From Actinomadura spongiicola (GTDB taxonomy: Bacteria > Actinomycetota > Actinomycetes > Streptosporangiales > Streptosporangiaceae): a DNA stretch of 64,000 nt. The notes beneath the pieces were generated by a model. The model did not search any database. It worked only from the letters and a program-made list of their open reading frames with translations, and was not told the origin of the DNA. Location of the stretch: positions 846,225-910,224 of the forward strand of contig NZ_QVNQ01000002.1 of NCBI RefSeq assembly GCF_003432485.1, read 5' to 3'. Shown in pieces: positions 52,417 through 60,965 of the stretch (position 1 is the stretch's first letter; each line of letters begins with the position of its first letter). The position numbers and the translations under genes were made by a program.

Positions 52417-53454
52417 ATGGACCGTCCCGACATTCACCTCCTGGCGGTGGGCACCTCCCTGCCCGGCCCGGCCGTCGACAACGCGACACTGGCGGCGCGG
52501 TTCGGGCTGCCCCGGGCGTGGGAGCAGTGGATCGACACGTTCGTCGGCACCCGCAGCCGGCACTACGCGATCGACCTGGAGACCGGCGAGCGCCGGTACA
52601 CGCTCGCCGACCTGGCGGAGGCGGCCGGGCGGCGCGCGCTGGCCGCGGCGGAGCTCGACCCCGCCGAGGTGGACGTGGTCGTGATGAGCACGTCCTCGCC
52701 GGACATGCTCATGCCCGCCACCGTCAACGTGGTCGCCGACCGTCTCGGCGTCGACGGGGTCCCCACCTTCCAGCTCCAGTCCGGGTGCGCGGGCGCCGTG
52801 CAGGCCCTGGAGGTGGCGGCGCAGATGCTCCGGTGCGGCCCGCACCGCCGCGCGCTGGTGCTGGGCGGAGACACCAGCGCCAAGCACTTCGACGTCGGTA
52901 TGAGGGCCCCGGACGTGCCGATGGAGGCGCAGGTCAACGGGCTGCTGTTCGGTGACGGGGCGGGCGCCGCGGTGCTCGGCACGGGCCCCGCCTACGGGTC
53001 GCCGGTGCTGCGCGGGGTCTTCACCCGGCTGGTCGGGCGGGACCGGAGCCCCGGCCAGACCGTCGAGTGGTTCAGCTGGGGGGATCGGACCATGGACCGT
53101 CCGCCCGTCACGGAGGACTTCAAGGCGGTCGAGGAGTCGGCGCCGCGGATGGCCGCCGAGGCCCTCGACGAGGTCCTCGACGGGGTCGGCTGGAAGAAGT
53201 CCGACCTGGACTACCTGTTGCCGCCGCAGCTGTCGGCCCGCATGACCGAACGGGTCCTCGAAGAACTGGACGCGCCCGGCGCGGAGCCGGTCAGCCGGGT
53301 CCTGGAGATCGGCAACACCGGCAACGCGATCCCCTACTTCCAGTTGGAGCAGGTGCTGCCCCGGCTGGCGGACGGGGACCGGCTGGCGGGCGTCAGCGTC
53401 GAGGCCAGCAAATGGATCAAGGCCGGATACGCGCTGGAGATGGCCGCGCACTGA
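52417..53454 (+). CDS. KASIII-like (thiolase-fold) acyltransferase lacking the catalytic His
   Basis: 345-residue FabH-like protein. Cys124 is in LQSGCAGAVQA, and the C-terminal Asn is kept in EIGNTGNAIP (Asn300). The usual catalytic His of PHQAN is replaced: the aligned segment is LLPPQLSARMTERV, with Pro270 where His should be and Ser for Asn of the HQAN box. Without that His, decarboxylative condensation is unlikely, and simple acyl transfer through Cys124 is more plausible. GGAGAGGA precedes ATG 52417. It is the first gene of the coupled ACP-E1-E2-hydrolase operon, so it probably loads or unloads the acyl group formed there. Confidence 0.88.
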   Translation: MDRPDIHLLAVGTSLPGPAVDNATLAARFGLPRAWEQWIDTFVGTRSRHYAIDLETGERRYTLADLAEAAGRRALAAAELDPAEVDVVVMSTSSPDMLMPATVNVVADRLGVDGVPTFQLQSGCAGAVQALEVAAQMLRCGPHRRALVLGGDTSAKHFDVGMRAPDVPMEAQVNGLLFGDGAGAAVLGTGPAYGSPVLRGVFTRLVGRDRSPGQTVEWFSWGDRTMDRPPVTEDFKAVEESAPRMAAEALDEVLDGVGWKKSDLDYLLPPQLSARMTERVLEELDAPGAEPVSRVLEIGNTGNAIPYFQLEQVLPRLADGDRLAGVSVEASKWIKAGYALEMAAH

Positions 53455-53519
53455 AAGGCCCCCTGTACCGACAGGTCCGGCCTCGCCGGGCAGGACGACA
53501 CCGACGGAGGCGGATGACC

Positions 53520-53795
53520 ATGACCCAGCCCGAACCGGGGACCGGCGACGACGCGCTCGGCGAGGCGGAGCGCGCCCTCGTCGAGATCTGCCGCGAGGTG
53601 CTGCGCGTCGACCTCGGACCGGACGACCGGCTGCCCGACCTGGGGACCCGCTCGATCCTCATCATCGAGATCGCGGTCCGTCTCCAGGACCGGCTCGGCG
53701 CGGACGTTCCGCTGGAGACGCTCCTCGAAGGACGGACCGTCCGCGGTCTCGCGGAGGCGGTCGTCGAGGCGCGGTCGGAGGCGGCACCGCGATGA
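53520..53795 (+). CDS. Discrete acyl carrier protein
   Basis: 91-residue free-standing carrier. The helix-2 motif is LPDLGTRSILIIEIAV, with Ser45 as phosphopantetheine site (LGTRS instead of the common LGxDS). Helix 3 is VPLETLLEGRTVRGLAEAV. ATG 53520 has GGAGG 9 nt upstream, while ATG 53514 is too close to that box. The stop overlaps the E1-alpha start (ATGA). It is expected to hold the acyl unit generated by the E1/E2 proteins or transferred by the KASIII-like protein. Confidence 0.9.
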   Translation: MTQPEPGTGDDALGEAERALVEICREVLRVDLGPDDRLPDLGTRSILIIEIAVRLQDRLGADVPLETLLEGRTVRGLAEAVVEARSEAAPR

Positions 53796-54745
53796 CGGCG
53801 GACCTGGAGCCGGCGCCCACGGCCGGCGCGGCGGGCGCCGACCCGTTGCCGCGCCTCGGCGACGACGACCTGAAGCTCCTGCTGACGATCCGGCATTTCG
53901 AACGGAAACTGCTCGACCTGTTCGGACAGGGCGCGCTGAACGGCACGACCCACACGTGCCTCGGGCAGGAGTACGTGCCCGTGGCGCTGCGCACCCTGTT
54001 GGAACCGCGCGACTTCGTCTTCAGCAACCATCGCGGGCACGGCCACTACCTCGCCCGCTACGAGGACCCGGCCGGCCTGCTCGCGGAGATCATGGGACGG
54101 GAGGGCGCCGTCTGCCGGGGCGTCGGCGGCAGCCAGCACATCCTGCGGGACCGGTACCTGTCCACGGGCGTCCAGGGGCAGAGCCTGCCCGTCGCCGTGG
54201 GCATGGCGATCCACCTGCGGCGCCGCGAACCGGGCGCGCTGGCCTGCGCGTACATCGGCGACGGCACCTGGGGTGAGGGAGCGGTGTACGAGGCGTTGAA
54301 CATGGCCGCGTTGTGGCGGCTGCCCCTGCTCGTCGTCGTGGAGCACAACGGCGTCGCGCAGTCCACGCCGACCACGGCGCAGATGGCCGGGACGATCGCC
54401 GGGCGGGCGGCGGCCTTCGGCGTCGAGCACCACCGGGTCGGCACGGCCGACGTGGCCGCGATACGCCGGGAACTCGCGCCGCGCGTGGCGCGGGTCCGCG
54501 CGGGCGACGGGCCGCTGGTGGCCGAGTTCGCCACCCACCGGGTCGGCCCGCACAGCAAGGGCGACGACACCCGTCCACCCGGGGTGATCCGGGAGGCGGA
54601 GGAGGCCGACTGGTACCGGCGTTACGCCGCCGCCCATCCCGAGCACCACTCCCGGTGGGACGCGGTGGCCCGGGACCTGGTGGAACGCGTCGCCGCCGAC
54701 GTCGCGGCGCGGCCGCCGTCCGATTGGGACGCGCCATGCGCGTAG
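53792..54745 (+). CDS. ThDP-dependent 2-oxoacid dehydrogenase E1-alpha
   Basis: 317-residue E1-alpha, a different subgroup from the orphan at 44591 (closer to acetoin/PDH-type E1-alpha). FSNHRGHGHYLARYED is the substrate/ThDP channel, GVGGSQH follows, IGDGTWGEGAVYEALNMAAL is the ThDP-Mg motif completed by EHNGVAQ, and HRVGPHSKGDD is the active-site loop. ATG 53792 overlaps the ACP stop and the gene end overlaps E1-beta by 10 nt, so synthesis is tightly coupled. With E1-beta it decarboxylates a 2-oxoacid (or cleaves a ketose) and acylates the lipoyl group of the E2 downstream. Substrate unknown. Confidence 0.92.
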   Translation: MTADLEPAPTAGAAGADPLPRLGDDDLKLLLTIRHFERKLLDLFGQGALNGTTHTCLGQEYVPVALRTLLEPRDFVFSNHRGHGHYLARYEDPAGLLAEIMGREGAVCRGVGGSQHILRDRYLSTGVQGQSLPVAVGMAIHLRRREPGALACAYIGDGTWGEGAVYEALNMAALWRLPLLVVVEHNGVAQSTPTTAQMAGTIAGRAAAFGVEHHRVGTADVAAIRRELAPRVARVRAGDGPLVAEFATHRVGPHSKGDDTRPPGVIREAEEADWYRRYAAAHPEHHSRWDAVARDLVERVAADVAARPPSDWDAPCA

Positions 54746-55740
54746 CGGAGAACCTCAACCGCGCGCTGCACGGCCTGCTCGAGTCGGACCCGCGCGTCCA
54801 CGTGCTCGGCGAGGACATCGCCGACCCCTACGGCGGCGCATTCAAGATCACGAAGGGGTTGTCGACCCGGTTTCCCGACCGGGTGCTGCCCACGCCGCTC
54901 AGCGAGGGCGCGATCGTGGGCGCGGCGGCCGGGCTCGCCCTCGGCGGCGAGGCCGCCATCGCGGAGATCATGTTCGGGGACTTCGCCGCGCTCGCGTTCG
55001 ACCAGCTGGTCAACTTCGCGGCCAAGTCGGTGTCGATGTACGGGCGGCCGGTGCCGCTGCCGATGATCGTGCGCTGCCCGATGGGCGGCCGCCGCGGCTA
55101 CGGCCCCACGCACAGCCAGAGTCTCCAGAAGCACTTCGTCGGCGTTCCCGGCCTCGATTTGTACGAGACGTCGCCCTTCCACGACGCGGGCGCGCTGCTG
55201 CCCGACGTGCTCGCCCGCGCGGTGCCCGCCGTGCTGTTCGAGGACAAGGTGCTGTACGCGCAACGGATGTTCGAGGACGGGGCCGTCGACGACCTGTTCG
55301 CCTTCGACCTGGTGGGGGACGGCCCGGGTGTGGCGCGCGTGTACGTCGACGACCCGGAGGTCTTCGACTGCGTGCTGATCGCCCCCGGCGGGATGGCGGA
55401 ACGGGCGCTCGGCGCCATGCGGCGGCTGCTGCTGGAGCAGGAGATCGTCTGCGCGCTGCTGGTGCCGGCCCGCCTCCACCCCTTCGACGTCGAGGCGCCG
55501 CTGCCGACGCTGGAGCGGGCCGGGGTCGTGTGCGTGGCCGAGGAGGGCACCGCGGGCGGCACCTGGGGGGCGGAGGTCGCCCACCGGATCCACGAACGCC
55601 TGTGGGCGGGGCTGCGGCGGCCGGTCCGGTTGATCCACTCGGCCGACAGCGTCGTACCGACGGCCGGTCATCTTGAGGAACGCGTCCTCGTCCAGGAGTC
55701 CACGATCTTCGAGGCCGTTGTGGAGGCCGTGCGTGACTGA
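54736..55740 (+). CDS. 2-oxoacid dehydrogenase E1-beta
   Basis: 334-residue transketolase-like E1-beta subunit. LGEDIADPYGGAFKITKGL, TPLSEGAIVGAAAGLALGG (ThDP-activating Glu in LSE), MIVRCPMGGRRGYGPTHSQS (catalytic loop with His) and the transketolase C-domain with VAEEGTAGGTWGAEV. ATG 54736 lies 10 nt inside the E1-alpha gene. It is normal in length and motifs, so the E1 pair looks active. Confidence 0.93.
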   Translation: MRVAENLNRALHGLLESDPRVHVLGEDIADPYGGAFKITKGLSTRFPDRVLPTPLSEGAIVGAAAGLALGGEAAIAEIMFGDFAALAFDQLVNFAAKSVSMYGRPVPLPMIVRCPMGGRRGYGPTHSQSLQKHFVGVPGLDLYETSPFHDAGALLPDVLARAVPAVLFEDKVLYAQRMFEDGAVDDLFAFDLVGDGPGVARVYVDDPEVFDCVLIAPGGMAERALGAMRRLLLEQEIVCALLVPARLHPFDVEAPLPTLERAGVVCVAEEGTAGGTWGAEVAHRIHERLWAGLRRPVRLIHSADSVVPTAGHLEERVLVQESTIFEAVVEAVRD

Positions 55741-56908
55741 GATCCGGGTGCCCAAGCTCAACAACAACGACAGCGCGTACACGCTGGTCGGCTGGCTCGT
55801 CGACGACGGCGACACGGTCGACGCGGACACGCCCGTGGTGGAGCTGGAGACCTCCAAGGCCGTCGAGGAGCTGTGCAGCCCGGACGCCGGGGTCGTCCGC
55901 CACCTCGTCCCCGCCGGGGGCGAGTGCGCGCCCGGGGACCTGATCGGCCGCGTCGCCGCGCCGGGCGAGACCGAGCCCGGCACGCCGCCGACCGGTACGC
56001 CGCGACCCGACGCGCGGGCTCCGCGGCCCGGCACGTCCGGGCCGGTGATCACCGCGCCCGCGCGGGCGCTGCTCGACGAGCTGAGCCTCGACCACGACGT
56101 CGTCAACGGCCTCGACGTGAAGGTGGTGAGGCGCGCCGACGTCGAACGGCTCGCCGCCGCGCACGCCCCGTCGCGGGCCGACGCGTCCGACGGCGCGGTC
56201 GAGCTGTCCCCGGCGCAGCGGGCGGTGGCGCGGACGGTCGAGACGTCGCACCGGACGATCCCCGCCGCCTACAGCGTGATCCAGGTGGACGTCGACGCGG
56301 TCCTCCGGCGGGCCGCCGCGCTGACCGAGAGCCTGCGGCGGCTCGTGGGACTCCCGGAGTTCGTGGTGTGCGCGGCGGCGCGGCTGCACGGACGATTCCC
56401 CGAGATCTTCGCGACGCCGGTGGACGGCCTGCGCCTGCGGCCCGCGACCGCCGCGCATGTCGGCGTGACGATCGACGTGGGCCGCGGCCTGTTCGTCCCG
56501 GTGATCGCGGACGCGTCCTCCCTGGGCATCGCGGAGATCGTGGAGGCGTTCACCGGGTTCCGCCGCACCGCCATCTCGGGCGCGTTCCGGGAGCGGGACC
56601 TGGCCGGCGCGAACCTGGTGGTGGCGCTGCACCAGGACCGCGACATCGTCTCCGCCGTCCCCATCGTCTTCCCCGGCCGGTTGTGCGCACTGTCGCTGGC
56701 CGGCACCCGGCGGGAGGTCCGGCTCGACGCGGACGGGACGGCGACGGCCCACACCGTCGTCAACATCGGTCTCGCCTACGACCACCGTTTCGTCAACGGC
56801 CGCGAAGCGACGCTGTTCCTACAGGACCTGAAGGACGCGCTGGAGGACCCCGACCGCCTGGCCGGGCCCGACGGCGCGCCGACCACCCCAACCGAGACCC
56901 GGAGGTGA
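55733..56908 (+). CDS. Lipoyl-domain 2-oxoacid dehydrogenase E2-like acyltransferase, Asp-to-Asn variant
   Basis: 391-residue E2-like protein. The N-terminal lipoyl domain carries the lipoylation site ELETSKAVEEL (Lys42), a Pro/Thr/Gly linker follows (about 78-103), then a short peripheral-subunit-like segment with TAPARALLDE, then the catalytic domain from about 160. The catalytic motif, normally DHRxxDG, reads YDHRFVNGREA: His351 is kept but Asp is Asn355. CoA-site residues look diverged. GTG 55733 overlaps the E1-beta stop. It may hand the acyl group to the ACP or KASIII-like protein instead of CoA (inference). Confidence 0.88.
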   Translation: MTEIRVPKLNNNDSAYTLVGWLVDDGDTVDADTPVVELETSKAVEELCSPDAGVVRHLVPAGGECAPGDLIGRVAAPGETEPGTPPTGTPRPDARAPRPGTSGPVITAPARALLDELSLDHDVVNGLDVKVVRRADVERLAAAHAPSRADASDGAVELSPAQRAVARTVETSHRTIPAAYSVIQVDVDAVLRRAAALTESLRRLVGLPEFVVCAAARLHGRFPEIFATPVDGLRLRPATAAHVGVTIDVGRGLFVPVIADASSLGIAEIVEAFTGFRRTAISGAFRERDLAGANLVVALHQDRDIVSAVPIVFPGRLCALSLAGTRREVRLDADGTATAHTVVNIGLAYDHRFVNGREATLFLQDLKDALEDPDRLAGPDGAPTTPTETRR

Positions 56909-56911
56909 CGC

Positions 56912-57838
56912 ATGCGCGTCGACCCAGCGCTGGCCCCGTACATCGACGAGGCACGGGAACTCCTCGAACTGCTCCGCGCGTTCCCCGCGACCGACTTCGG
57001 CTCGACGGCGGCCATCGAGAAGGTGCGGACGCAGCTGGAGGACGCCCGGGAGGAGCCGCACCTGCCGGTCCGTGAGGTGCGGACGCCCGGCGGCGTCCCC
57101 ATCAGGATCATCTGCCCGGACCGTTTCGACGCCGTGTACCTGCACATGCACGCGGGCGGCTGGATCGTCGGCTCGGCACGCGCCTCCGACGCGGCCAACG
57201 CGCGCCTCGCCGCGGAGTGCGGCGTCGCGGTCGCGAGCGTCGAGTACCGGCTCGCGCCCGAACACCCGTACCCGGCGGCCCTGGACGACTGCGTGGCCGC
57301 CGCGCGGTGGCTGGCGGAGAACGCGGAGACGGAATTCGGCACGGACCGCCTGCTCGTCGGCGGGGAGTCGTCCGGTGCCACCCTCGCCGCCCTCACCCTG
57401 CTGCGGCTGGGCCCGGAGGCGCGGTTCTCCGCCGCGAACCTCGCGTTCGGCTGCTACGACATGTCCATCACCGTGCCGAGCCAGCGGCACGCCGTCGGCA
57501 CCCCCCTCATCGACCTGAACTATCTGAGGACCACCCGCCCGTTGATCTTCCCGGGGCTGGACGAGGAGGCGCGGCGGTCCCCGGAGATCTCCCCGCTGTA
57601 CGCCGCGCGGCCCGACCTGGCCGGTCTTCCCCCGGCGCTGTTCAGCGTCGGCACGGAGGACCCGTTCCTGGACGACTCGCTGTTCATGGCGGCGCGGTGG
57701 GAGGCGGCCGGGAACGAGGCGCGCGTGGACGTCTACCCGTTCGCGCCGCACGTGTTCACCGACATGCCCACCAAGATGGCCGCCGCCGCGAAGGACCGCA
57801 TCCACGCCTTCGTCCGCGAACACGCCACCTCCGACTGA
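56912..57838 (+). CDS. HSL-type alpha/beta hydrolase
   Basis: 308-residue hormone-sensitive-lipase-family hydrolase. The oxyanion motif is MHAGGWIVGSA, VEYRLAPEHPYPAALDD follows, nucleophile Ser is in GGESSGATLAAL, Asp in TEDPFLDD and His in FAPHVFTDMP, so the triad looks complete. GGAGG precedes ATG 56912, 3 nt after the E2 stop. It is the last gene of the KASIII-like operon. It could release an acyl thioester, remove a protecting acetyl group or catalyse an elimination. Its exact role is open. Confidence 0.9.
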   Translation: MRVDPALAPYIDEARELLELLRAFPATDFGSTAAIEKVRTQLEDAREEPHLPVREVRTPGGVPIRIICPDRFDAVYLHMHAGGWIVGSARASDAANARLAAECGVAVASVEYRLAPEHPYPAALDDCVAAARWLAENAETEFGTDRLLVGGESSGATLAALTLLRLGPEARFSAANLAFGCYDMSITVPSQRHAVGTPLIDLNYLRTTRPLIFPGLDEEARRSPEISPLYAARPDLAGLPPALFSVGTEDPFLDDSLFMAARWEAAGNEARVDVYPFAPHVFTDMPTKMAAAAKDRIHAFVREHATSD

Positions 57839-57861
57839 GACGGCTCGGGTCGGCGGGGGCG

Positions 57862-58602
57862 TCAGATGGACATGCCGCCGTCGACGGGCAGCACGACGCC
57901 CGTGACGTAGTGGGCCTCGTCGGAGGCGAGGAAACCGGCGGCGGCGCAGATGTCCTCGGGCGGGGCGAACCGGCCCGCCGGGATCAGCGACCTGAGCTGG
58001 TCGCCCGCCCGCTCCGACAATGAAGTGATCATGCGGGTCTCGGCCACCGGGGAGATCGCGTTGACGGTGGTGCCGAACCGCACCAGCTCCTTCGCGGCGG
58101 TCTTGGTGAGCCCGATGACCCCCGCCTTCGCCGCCGCGTACGCGGCCTGACCCACATTGCCGTGCAGGCCCGCGTACGACGTCACGTTCACCACCCGGCC
58201 CCGGCCCTGCGCCCGGAAATGCGGGACGCAGGCGCGCATGAACCGGAACGTGCCGCCGAGATGCACCGCCTGGACCGTCTCCCAGTCCTCGTCGGTCAGC
58301 TTCCACAGCACCCGGTCGCGGAGCACGCCCGCGTTGTTGATCAGGACGTCGACGCGGCCGGTGTCGGCGACGACGTCCAGCACGACCCGCTCCACGTCGG
58401 GGGAACGGGTCACGTCGGCCCGCGCGATCCGGGCGCCGTCCAGGTCGTGCGCCGCCTGCTTGATCGCCTCGGCGTCCCGTCCGACCAGCCACACCACCGC
58501 GCCCGCGGCGTGGAAGTAGCGGGCCAGGGCCAGCCCGATCCCGCGGCCGGCGCCCGTCACGATCACGGTGCGGCCGGTGAAGTCATGCGTCGTCGTGGCC
58601 AT
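57862..58602 (-). CDS. SDR-family 3-oxoacyl-ACP reductase-like protein
   Basis: 246-residue classical short-chain dehydrogenase. NAD(P) motif VTGAGRGIGLALA, VLINNAGVLRDR, catalytic Ser in VNVTSYAGLHGN, Tyr-x3-Lys in AAYAAAKAGVIGLTK, and the end LPVDGGMSI. It is most like FabG. It is the last gene of the right-hand minus-strand unit (PKS-MDR-KASIII-SDR) and may reduce the beta-keto group formed by the adjacent KASIII. It converges on the hydrolase gene with 23 bp between stops. Confidence 0.93.
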   Translation of the reverse strand: MATTTHDFTGRTVIVTGAGRGIGLALARYFHAAGAVVWLVGRDAEAIKQAAHDLDGARIARADVTRSPDVERVVLDVVADTGRVDVLINNAGVLRDRVLWKLTDEDWETVQAVHLGGTFRFMRACVPHFRAQGRGRVVNVTSYAGLHGNVGQAAYAAAKAGVIGLTKTAAKELVRFGTTVNAISPVAETRMITSLSERAGDQLRSLIPAGRFAPPEDICAAAGFLASDEAHYVTGVVLPVDGGMSI

Positions 58603-58626
58603 CGGGCCGTCCCCCTGTCCGCGCGG

Positions 58627-59667
58627 TCACCGCGCCATGAGAAAGTCGTCGGACCCCGACCAGCGGACCAGCGCGGCACCGAAACTGAGCCCGCCGCCGA
58701 ACGCGACGAGCAGCGCCCGCTGCCCCGGCCGGAGGCGACCGGAGTCCTCGGCCTCGCGCAGCACGAGGGGAACGGACGCGCCGGACGTGTTCCCGAAACG
58801 CTCCACGTTCGTGAGCGTCTTGGCGTACGGCTGCTCCAGGGCGTCGAGGATGCCGTGCACGAGACGCAGGTTCGCCTGGTGCAGGGCGAAGAAGTCCACG
58901 TCGTCGAGGTCGAGGTCCGCCTTCGCGGCGAACTCGCGGACGAAACCGGGAACCGACCCCAGCACGAACTCGCGGATCTCCCGTCCCGCCATGGTGGTGA
59001 AGTTGTCACCGAACCCGGAGACCTTGGGACGGCCGTCCGCGCCCGTGCGCGCCTCGCGGGCCGCGTACACCGAGAAGTACCGCGACGAGTCCGTGCCGAG
59101 CGCGACGGGCCCGATGCCCGACCCGGGCCGCGTCGGCTCCAGCAGGTAGCAGGCCGCGCCGTCCCCGAAGATCACCCCGACGGTCCGGTCCTCCGGGTCG
59201 AACAGCCGGGTGCTGACGTCGGTCAACACCACGGCGACCCGCGGATACTCCCCGGACTCCACGTACCGGCGGCCGACGTCCAGCGCGTACACCGCGCCGG
59301 GACAGCCGCCGCTGTTGACGTCGAACGCCGGCGTCCGCGGCAGCCCCGCCTTACGGGTGATCGCGGCGGCGGTGAAGGGAAGCAGATGGTCGGGCGTGTA
59401 CGTCCCGCAGATGACCATGCTCAGCTCGTTCGGGTCGAGCCCGGCCCGGTCGCAGGCGTCGACCAGCGCCCGCACCCCCAGATCCGACGACCACTCGCCG
59501 GAGGCCGCGAACCGCCGCGACTCGATCCCGATGCGTTCCCGGATCCACGCGTCGCTCGTCGGCAGCCGCTCCACCAGCTCGCTGTTGGGGACCACCCGTT
59601 CCGGAAGGCACCGGCCGATGGCGCGGATGCCGACCCCGTACCGGCGTTCGGACGAAGCACCTACCAC
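58627..59667 (-). CDS. 3-oxoacyl-ACP synthase III (FabH-like), canonical triad
   Basis: 346-residue KASIII with the complete triad: Cys in VNSGGCPGAVYAL, His in FFALHQANLRLVHG, Asn in FGNTSGASVPLVL. GTG 59667 has AGGAG 8 nt upstream and gives the N-terminus VVGASSERRYGVGIRAIGRCLPE; longer in-frame starts read low-complexity sequence. It would condense a starter acyl-CoA with malonyl-ACP. It sits with an SDR and an MDR reductase, so the three could build a reduced starter or extender precursor for the PKS. Clearly different from the His-less paralogue at 52417. Confidence 0.93.
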   Translation of the reverse strand: MVGASSERRYGVGIRAIGRCLPERVVPNSELVERLPTSDAWIRERIGIESRRFAASGEWSSDLGVRALVDACDRAGLDPNELSMVICGTYTPDHLLPFTAAAITRKAGLPRTPAFDVNSGGCPGAVYALDVGRRYVESGEYPRVAVVLTDVSTRLFDPEDRTVGVIFGDGAACYLLEPTRPGSGIGPVALGTDSSRYFSVYAAREARTGADGRPKVSGFGDNFTTMAGREIREFVLGSVPGFVREFAAKADLDLDDVDFFALHQANLRLVHGILDALEQPYAKTLTNVERFGNTSGASVPLVLREAEDSGRLRPGQRALLVAFGGGLSFGAALVRWSGSDDFLMAR

Positions 59668-59692
59668 TGGTCCACTCCTGCTCTCTGGGCGG

Positions 59693-60853
59693 CTAGACGG
59701 GATTGATCTGGAAGAGCGGGAAGTAGGTGCTGAGCCGTCCCGCCGCGTAGTCGTCGGCGAGCCGGGGAACCTCGTCGAACGGGTAGACCGCCGCCGGATC
59801 GATGTCGGCGATCCAGCCGGTCTCCTCCTGGAGGTCACGGATCTCCGCCGAGTCCTGAAGCCGCCAGACATGGGTGTGGACGTGCAGATGCCGCCTGATG
59901 CACTCGGCCGCCCGCAACGTCGTCGTGCTCATTCCCTGCTTCCAACCACAGGTCGTCAGCACCCCCTGCCGCGCGAGCGCCTTCAACGTGGCCCGGTACA
60001 GCGGCGCGCCAATGTTGTCGATGAAGACCGCCGCGCCGGCCCCGCCGCTCAGCTCCCCGATGATCCGCAGGAACTCCTTCTCGGACACGCGGTGCCGCGA
60101 CATGTCCCCGGCCGGTTCCGCCGGGCGGGCCAGATGCGGGAACAGCCGCCGGTCGACCGGGGTGATCCCGTGCTCGCGCAGCATCGCCAGCCGCTCGTCG
60201 GTACTGGCCGTCATCGCCACCCTGAACCCGGCCCGCCGGGCCAGCAGCAGCTCGGCGAACGTCACCCCGCCGCCCCAGCCGAATACTAGATGCTCCGCCG
60301 GATCCGCGTCCGGCAACTGCGCCTGCCAGCAGCGCAGCGCCGTCCGCCAGTTGTCCCAGGCCGTGAAGTACCGCGCGTACGCCGCCCACTGCGGAAGGGA
60401 ATGGGCGCTGCCCTCCGGCACCGGCAGCAGGATCTCCGCGTCGATCCTGGTGCGCTTGGCCAGCAGACCGACCGTCCCGGGCATGTCGTAGGCGTAGACG
60501 AGTTCGGCGTAGCCGTGCCTGTCGCACTTCCCGAAGGGCATCACCATGCAGACGTCGCCCTCCCGCAGCCTCCGCGCCCCCGGCGACGACCCGGGACGCA
60601 GCACCCGCACGACACCGAGGTTCCCGATGACGACCGAGTCCTCGCCCCGCGCCCGGCACACGTCGATCGGGCTCCGCGCCAGCGCGTGGTCCAGGTTGGC
60701 CTCCCACGAGCCGTAGAGCGGCTCGACCAGCACCTCGCCGTCACGCGGGTCGCCGAGCGCGAACGTCTCGCGGCTGAGCACCTCCCCCGCCGGGCGGGCG
60801 CCGCCGTCGCCACCCGATCCGGCGTGGAGGACCCACGCGTCAGTCGTGCGCAT
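59693..60853 (-). CDS. Medium-chain dehydrogenase/reductase (zinc-type alcohol DH or enoyl reductase like)
   Basis: 386-residue MDR protein. A catalytic GroES-like domain is followed by a Rossmann domain with LVFGWGGGVTFAELLLARRAGFRVAM and VFIDNIGAPLYRATLKAL. The length and the ARYFTAWDNWRTAL segment recall crotonyl-CoA reductase/carboxylase and quinone-reductase branches, but the CCR CO2-binding signature is not evident, and typical structural-zinc Cys ligands are absent. ATG 60853 is used. It may reduce an enoyl intermediate to a saturated or alkylmalonyl unit. Neighbours are the KASIII and, upstream, the PKS. Confidence 0.8.
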   Translation of the reverse strand: MRTTDAWVLHAGSGGDGGARPAGEVLSRETFALGDPRDGEVLVEPLYGSWEANLDHALARSPIDVCRARGEDSVVIGNLGVVRVLRPGSSPGARRLREGDVCMVMPFGKCDRHGYAELVYAYDMPGTVGLLAKRTRIDAEILLPVPEGSAHSLPQWAAYARYFTAWDNWRTALRCWQAQLPDADPAEHLVFGWGGGVTFAELLLARRAGFRVAMTASTDERLAMLREHGITPVDRRLFPHLARPAEPAGDMSRHRVSEKEFLRIIGELSGGAGAAVFIDNIGAPLYRATLKALARQGVLTTCGWKQGMSTTTLRAAECIRRHLHVHTHVWRLQDSAEIRDLQEETGWIADIDPAAVYPFDEVPRLADDYAAGRLSTYFPLFQINPV

Positions 60854-60965
60854 CCGATGCCCTGCCGTTCTTCGATCTCACGGAACCGAATTCCTTTCGG
60901 TAATGGTCGCGCGGCCCGCAAAAGGCGTCCTTAGGTCGCGCCAAAGCCACCGACCCGGAACCGCG

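Noticed and set aside
52417..57838. Tetronate cassette (KASIII, ACP, E2-type acetyltransferase, hydrolase)
   Set aside because: Gene order recalls AbyA1-A5/Agg-type cassettes, but no FkbH-like glyceryl transferase is in the window, and a complete E1-alpha/E1-beta pair is present, which those cassettes lack. Kept only as an analogy.
59693..60853. Crotonyl-CoA carboxylase/reductase
   Set aside because: Family fold fits, but the protein is shorter than typical CCRs and I could not recognise the CO2-pocket signature. Left as MDR reductase.
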